Origin: Arenicola marina
Lineage: Eukaryota; Annelida; Polychaeta; Arenicolidae
Direction: 5' to 3'
NCBI GenBank assembly: GCA_964019135.1
Contig: OZ025261.1
Span: 29,558,029-29,622,028 of the forward strand
Length of the DNA stretch: 64,000 nucleotides
A program made the position numbers and the translations under genes. Under the pieces are notes generated by a model, which did no database searches, was not told the DNA's origin, and was given only the letters and a program-made list of their open reading frames with translations. Positions 59,023 through 64,000 of the stretch are shown here, piece by piece (within the stretch, counting starts at the first letter, position 1; each line of letters starts with the position of its first letter).

Positions 59023-59244
59023 TTAAGGGCGATTCATGTAGCGAGGAATGTGGCACCTAAAACAAACCACTTGCACCTCATGTAATGATTCATTCTCTAG
59101 CTCATGATACGATAAGGCATAGGCGTATTTCAGATGGGGGATTCTATTGAATTCACCCGTTGGCCTCCAAAGTATAAAACTATTATACCCCACTTTGATG
59201 CTGCCTCTCGTAATCATTGCCTCAACCTGTCCTGAATATGGAAC
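59023..59244 (-). CDS. Candidate terminal exon, unknown protein
   Basis: After the acceptor-like TATTTCCTTGTTTAATAG, 73 codons run open to TAA at 59023. They begin VPYSGQVEAMITRGSIKVGY and continue NSFILWRPTGEFNRIPHLKY, AYALSYHELENESLHEVQVV, with mixed, non-repetitive composition unlike the surrounding repeat frames. In-frame stops sit directly before the acceptor. A TTTATT at 58629 could be its poly(A) signal. I find no matching upstream exon and recognise no family. Confidence 0.27.
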   Translation of the reverse strand, partial: VPYSGQVEAMITRGSIKVGYNSFILWRPTGEFNRIPHLKYAYALSYHELENESLHEVQVVCFRCHIPRYMNRP

Positions 59245-59507
59245 CTATTAAACAAGGAAATATTTCAGCTATAACATTCATTTGACGTTTCATAGCTGAC
59301 TATTACATTAAGTGATACTTTACGTAAGTGAATGAAGCAATCAATTCAATTAAACAGTCAGACGTTGCATGGCGCAATTATTAATGGCCAATTGCATCAA
59401 TTTATTAATCGATCATAGAAATTAGACTTTAAATTGGAAATGTCTATTCTCAAATAGCAGAGTAGACGCTTACTCATATAGGAGCGCCAAGGTCAGTAAG
59501 ACACAGT

Positions 59508-59720
59508 CAGGGGCGGATCTGGGGGGTGGGGGTTAGAGGGGTTCCAACCCCCTTTGAGAACTTGGAACATACACTGTAAAAGTCGGGTTCTCCGAGCCGA
59601 GCACGCCCCCCCCCCCCCCGGTCGCAAGTTTTTAGAAAGCATCCCCGCCCCCCGATCTCAAGTTTTCGGAGAGCACCCCGCCCCCCCCCACCCCTTAGCA
59701 AATTCCTAGATCCGCCCCTG
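59508..59720. mobile_element. G/C-rich MITE, family C copy 3
   Basis: CAGGGGCGGATCTGGGGGG starts and CCTAGATCCGCCCCTG ends this 213-bp copy, with ACAGT directly outside both ends. It shares ACATACACTGTAAAAGTCGG and CGGTCGCAAGT with 8285-8448. Confidence 0.8.
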
Positions 59721-60537
59721 ACAGTAACGCGCGACCAAGTCCATATTTGTATAAACAATACAGGTATCATGGGCTTTGCATTATAGTTATAGCTTGTAGG
59801 TAGCGATGTAGCGGAAACATATCACGTGGTTCTCACCGAGCGGCTACACGAGAACAATGCTGACGCCGAGGCGGGAGCCCAAACAGAACTCGCACTCAGA
59901 TATAACTATGCAGAATTACAGTATGTAGGGCACTTGTCATCTAGTGTTCAGGCGACAGAATGAAGTCCAATGATTGATTGACGTATAGTTATAAGGTCGC
60001 TGGGGGGCAAGACGGCAGGAGAGGCGAGGGGGGGGGGGGGTGTATGGTAGGGATGGGTGTGTGTAGGGCGGCCGTGATGTAAAAACGGGTTTGGGGTGGA
60101 GGGAGGGGGGGGGGGGAGGGAGCATGCACTCATCAGCAATGCTAACAATAGTAAGGTAGGGGTGGGTGGGGTCGCTCGAGCATCCAATGGGGGGGGGGGG
60201 GTGGTAACAGTCGTGTTCGCCATATATTCATCCGCCCAGCACCACAGCCTGACCCATCCACTCCTCGTCCTCCGCCCTCCCACCCCACGCCCCCTCCACC
60301 CCCCCCCCCCAACAACATCCGCCACCCACCTGGAGGGTTGGGCGTGACGTCTAGCGAGCCACCATCTTTGCTATGTTTGCGTGCAGGGCGTCACCGGGTT
60401 CTATACGGCCCAAGTGCTGGGACCACCACCGCCCAGCCATCCTCTAACTGTTGCTACATGTACAATTTCCGTAGGTTGAACTACGTCGTTGCGTTACACA
60501 ACCTACGTGCAGTTAGTATCGGGGGCCAAGTAAACCT
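59721..60537. other. G-run-rich stretch, no gene
   Basis: Several G- and C-runs (60026, 60106, 60188, 60299) with CCATATATTCATCCGCCCAG between them, loosely like repeat family D. Confidence 0.35.
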
Positions 60538-60935
60538 GGACTCAAAGACATTCGTAATAAATCAGTCACATATATCAATAAATAATTTTTTTGGAATAAT
60601 TTGGTGTCACATAAAAGAGTTAGGGCACATATTCCCTGAAGGTCTCCGTGAGATCATCAGTCTGTGGAATTTAAACATCATGCAGAAAACGCATATATCA
60701 GTAGTAAATTATAGGTCCCCTATTCCTAGTACTATACAACGTTCATTTTAAAGATATTCCTTCGACGGAATGGGACACCCATAGGTATAGCTTGTAAGAC
60801 TGAATGAATTATTTGTCACACACTTTTTATATATCAGGTTTGGTATTGAACTTTATAATATCTGATTATAATATGCAACATATAACATATAAATAGGATA
60901 TATCAGATCCATACTATCACATGTCAATTCGAGCA
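60538..60935 (+). repeat. Dispersed repeat family E, copy 2 (uninterrupted)
   Basis: See 57351-57835. Here the two parts are separated by only about 90 bp of AT-rich sequence, without the MITE. Confidence 0.7.
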
Positions 60936-62574
60936 ATATTGCGATGAGAAACGGACCCATTGTTCCATTAATGCCCAGGCATAGACCGCGTCGACAAAGT
61001 TTTAACTCATGTGCCGTTTTTTATCGCCAAGAAACGACAAACAAACATGCCTGCCATCTAAAAGCTTTTGCTTTATTTGAACATGAACATTTTGGACGGA
61101 CTCCTATAGATAGGAACACCATGGTACAGGCACAATTTACAGACATACATACCTCCGCCCATACCCCCCCCCCCCATCCCCTCTTCCTCCAATCAGCCCA
61201 ACCCCTCCTCTTACTGAACATTATCTTGTAGAAAATAGTGAAACAGATATGTGTAAGAAAAATAAGGGGCCCAACAGTCCCTGACAGGCCCTGGCACTCG
61301 CCTGACTGTCAAGTAATGAGAGGCCATTGAGAGAAATACACATATATTTAGGACACCAGCAGAACGACGAAAACTTCCATAGTCTAATTTAGTATTTCAG
61401 ACCGGACAAATTACATTTGATTTGTCAGATAATATCAGAAGAAAACACCATAAACAAAAATGTGAATACGTGATTGAATAAGTTGTTGGTTACATCCCTG
61501 AAACTGGGTGCTACGGTACAGAAAAAAACTTCCCTGAATGTTAAATGTCTCATGACAATTGATGAATTTCTGAGCAACAAAAAATCGCGTCCTTTTCTAT
61601 ATAGTGACATCGAGAAGGGCCCGTTTGAAGGCACGTAGGTCAAACGTGAACGTCCTATATATTGGACGCCCGGAACGAATGGGTTCACTTAATCTTGGAT
61701 ACATAGTTTACCCTGTACTGTATTGTATAGAGAATGTACCGCATTTGTTATAAGTATTCGGATTGGGTTACGCCTTGATACACACAGGAAGCCATTTTAC
61801 AATACGTGTGGTTTGTCGGAAAACCTATTTATTTCCATAGCATATGTGGGGACCACTCGCAGAACGAATACTTTACCAACGTTTCTTCTTCATATTCGGG
61901 CAGGCAGGCAGGCCCCCTCCTACTCCTACCCATACCCCCAACCCCTCTCCCCACCCCACCCCCCTCAGCACACGCCCCTGATTGTAATAGAGGCGTTGCC
62001 CGTAAAACCGGCGGTGGGCTGTATTTCTTTGAACGTGAGCGCCCTACACCGGTTGTTTAAATTGCACTGTGCATGCTGCACGTACCACGGGGGGGGGGCG
62101 GGACATGTTGTTGTAAAGAGGCATATGGGTTGTCGTCGCTTTGCCCCCCCCCCCCCACCCTTCTATCTTTATCTGTCCGTCGCCTTACTGTACCTGTGGA
62201 TTTAAGCCCAGTTATGGTTGGTCTACCAACATTGCCTGTTTGCCTTCAGTGAGTGGGGTGGCAAGTGGTGTAATATAGACATAGCTTAACGTTTAACGAC
62301 ACTGCAGACCAGGCTTGATGTTGGTCAAGTATCCACAGTGCAGTGACCTGTAAACACGTGCGATGAAGGCTTCTAACTAGAAAACTACGCAGCAAACGCG
62401 AGAAAAACATTGGCCTCTTATTAACTGATTCGACATTTAGGGAATAAATGTAGAGGACATGAAGTACTCAGCGCCATTTTATTCCGACATCCATGCTTCG
62501 AACACACACGCGCGCCTGTCAGCCACAAATATCACTAGACTGGATAACGGAGAGAAACAGAGGGCGGAGAAATA
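60936..62574. other. Intergenic stretch, nothing supported
   Basis: AT-rich and mixed DNA with C-runs near 61157, 61955 and 62143. Several open frames of 60-160 codons lack family resemblance and pass through simple sequence. Confidence 0.35.
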
Positions 62575-64000
62575 AAATATCAGGGGTGGATGAGAGACGA
62601 ATCAACCGGCCGGTGGCGGGAGACCGAGGGTGGGGAAGGAAACTATCAGGGGTGGGTGTGAGAGGAATCAACCGGCCGGTGGCGGGAGACCGAGGGTGGG
62701 GAAGGAAACTATCAGGGGTGGGTGTGAGAGGAATCAACCGGCCGGTGGCGGGAGACCAAGGGTGAGGAAGGAAACTATCAGGGGTGGGTGTGAGAGGAAT
62801 CAACCGGCCGGTGGCGGGAGACCAAGGGTGAGGAAGGAAACCATCAGGGGTGGGTGTGAGAGGAATCAACCGGCCGGTGGCGGGAGACCAAGGGTGAGGA
62901 AGGAAACTATCAGGGGTGGGTGTGAGAGGGAGCAACCGGCCGGTGGCGGGAGACCAAGGGTGAGGAAGGAAACCATCAGGGGTGGGTGTGAGAGGAATCA
63001 ACCGGCCGGTGGCGGGAGACCGAGGGTGAGGAAGGAAACTATCAGGGGTGGGTGTGAGAGGAATCAACCGGCCGGTGGCGGGAGACCGAGGGTGAGGAAG
63101 GAAACTATCAGGGGTGGGTGTGAGAGGAATCAACCGGCCGGTGGCGGGAGACCAAGGGTGAGGAAGGAAACCATAAGGGGTGGGTGTGAGAGGAATCAAC
63201 CGGCCGGTGGCGGGAGACCGAGGGTGAGGAGGAAACTATCAGGGGTGGGTGTGAGAGGAATCAACCGGCCGGTGGCGGGAGACCGAGGGTGAGGAAGGAA
63301 ACTATCAGGGGTGGGTGTGAGAGGAATCAACCGGCCGGTGACGGGAGACCGAGGGTGAGGAAGGAAACTATCAGGGGTGGGTGTGAGAGGAATCAACCGG
63401 CCGGTGGCGGGAGACGGAGGGTGAGGAAGGAAACTATCAGGGGTGGGTGTGAGAGGAATCAACCGGCCGGTAAAGGGAGACCGAGGGTGAGGGAGGAAAC
63501 TATCAGGCGTGAATGTGAGAGGAATCAACCGGCCGGTGGCGGGAGACCGAGGGTGAGGAAGAAAACTATCAGGGGTGAATGTGATAGGAATCAACCGGCC
63601 GGTGGCGGGAGACGGAGGGTGAGGAAGGAAACTATCAGGGGTGGGTGTGAGAGGAATCAACCGGCCGGTAAAGGGAGACCGAGGGTGAGGGAGGAAACTA
63701 TCAGGCGTGAATGTGAGAGGAATCAACCGGCCGGTGGCGGGAGACGGAGGGTGAGGAAGGAAACTATCAGGGGTGGGTGTGAGAGGAATCAACCGGCCGG
63801 TGGCGGGAGACCGAGGGTGAGGAAGGAAACTATCAGGGGTGAATGTGATAGGAATCAACCGGCCGGTGGCGGGAGACGGAGGGTGAGGAAGGAAACTATC
63901 AGGGGTGGGTGTGAGAGGAATCAACCGGCCGGTAAAGGGAGACCGAGGGTGAGGGAGGAAACTATCAGGCGTGAATGTGAGAGGAATCAACCGGCCGGTG
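62575..64000. repeat. 66-bp minisatellite, about 21 copies, continues past window
   Basis: The unit is GAGGAATCAACCGGCCGGTG, GCGGGAGACCGAGGGTGAGG, AAGGAAACTATCAGGGGTGG, GTGTGA (66 bp, 22 codons). The first copies are uniform. From about 63460 a variant (TAAAGGG, GGGAGGAAAC, GCGTGAATGTG) recurs at 63471, 63669 and 63933, that is 198 and 264 bp apart (3 and 4 units). Open frames on both strands are by-products. Confidence 0.95.

Noticed and set aside
62519-63990. Long frames on both strands with 22-residue repeats
   Set aside because: By-product of the 66-bp minisatellite. Both strands are open, and no start or splice context is present.

Overview
This is a window of animal nuclear DNA. It has GT-AG introns, signal-peptide first exons separated from their domains by kilobase introns, tRNA-derived SINEs, short inverted-repeat transposon copies and very abundant minisatellites. 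The two genes I can assemble are an IgGFc-binding-domain protein and a small protein with two PLAC-like six-cysteine modules. Together with the very repetitive, poly-G-rich DNA they suggest a marine invertebrate such as a mollusc or an amphioxus-like deuterostome. I cannot resolve the phylum from sequence alone.

Genes. (1) On the + strand, three exons (13696-13771, 21940-22044, 24679-24947) join in frame through phase-1 introns. They give a predicted 149-residue secreted protein: signal peptide, two cysteine modules, a Thr/Ser/Pro-rich stretch and a hydrophobic C-terminus. (2) On the - strand, eight exons from 40662 down to 27207 join with matching phases into 1920 nt, or 639 residues. The protein has a signal peptide, an N-terminal region, an IgGFc-binding domain, a Thr/Pro linker and an unrecognised six-cysteine C-terminal region. 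One exon is only 18 nt. The two genes are convergent, with stop codons about 2.3 kb apart.

Repeats. At least seven large tandem arrays are present: 45 bp (570-1753), 21 bp (11312-12862), a different 21 bp (14023-17198), 81 bp (17785-18740), 14/15 bp (32374-36042), 49 bp (44709-55836) and 66 bp (62575 to the window end). There are also many small or decayed arrays. The second 21-bp, the 81-bp and an 83-bp array sit inside intron 1 of gene 1, and the 14/15-bp array sits inside intron 2 of gene 2. Dispersed elements include a pair of TTAA-flanked inverted-repeat elements, three copies of a G/C-rich MITE, a 654-bp foldback element touching the 49-bp satellite, two SINEs sharing a tail, several tRNA-like relics, and an element with 123-bp direct terminal repeats.

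Layout: 1-13.6 kb intergenic repeats; 13.6-25.5 kb gene 1; 26.5-40.7 kb gene 2; 40.7-44.7 kb G/C-rich and repeat-derived DNA; 44.7-55.8 kb satellite; 55.9-64 kb simple repeats, MITEs, one weak exon candidate and the start of another satellite. Most long open frames here are by-products of arrays whose unit length is a multiple of three. I saw no reverse transcriptase, transposase, capsid or envelope reading frame.
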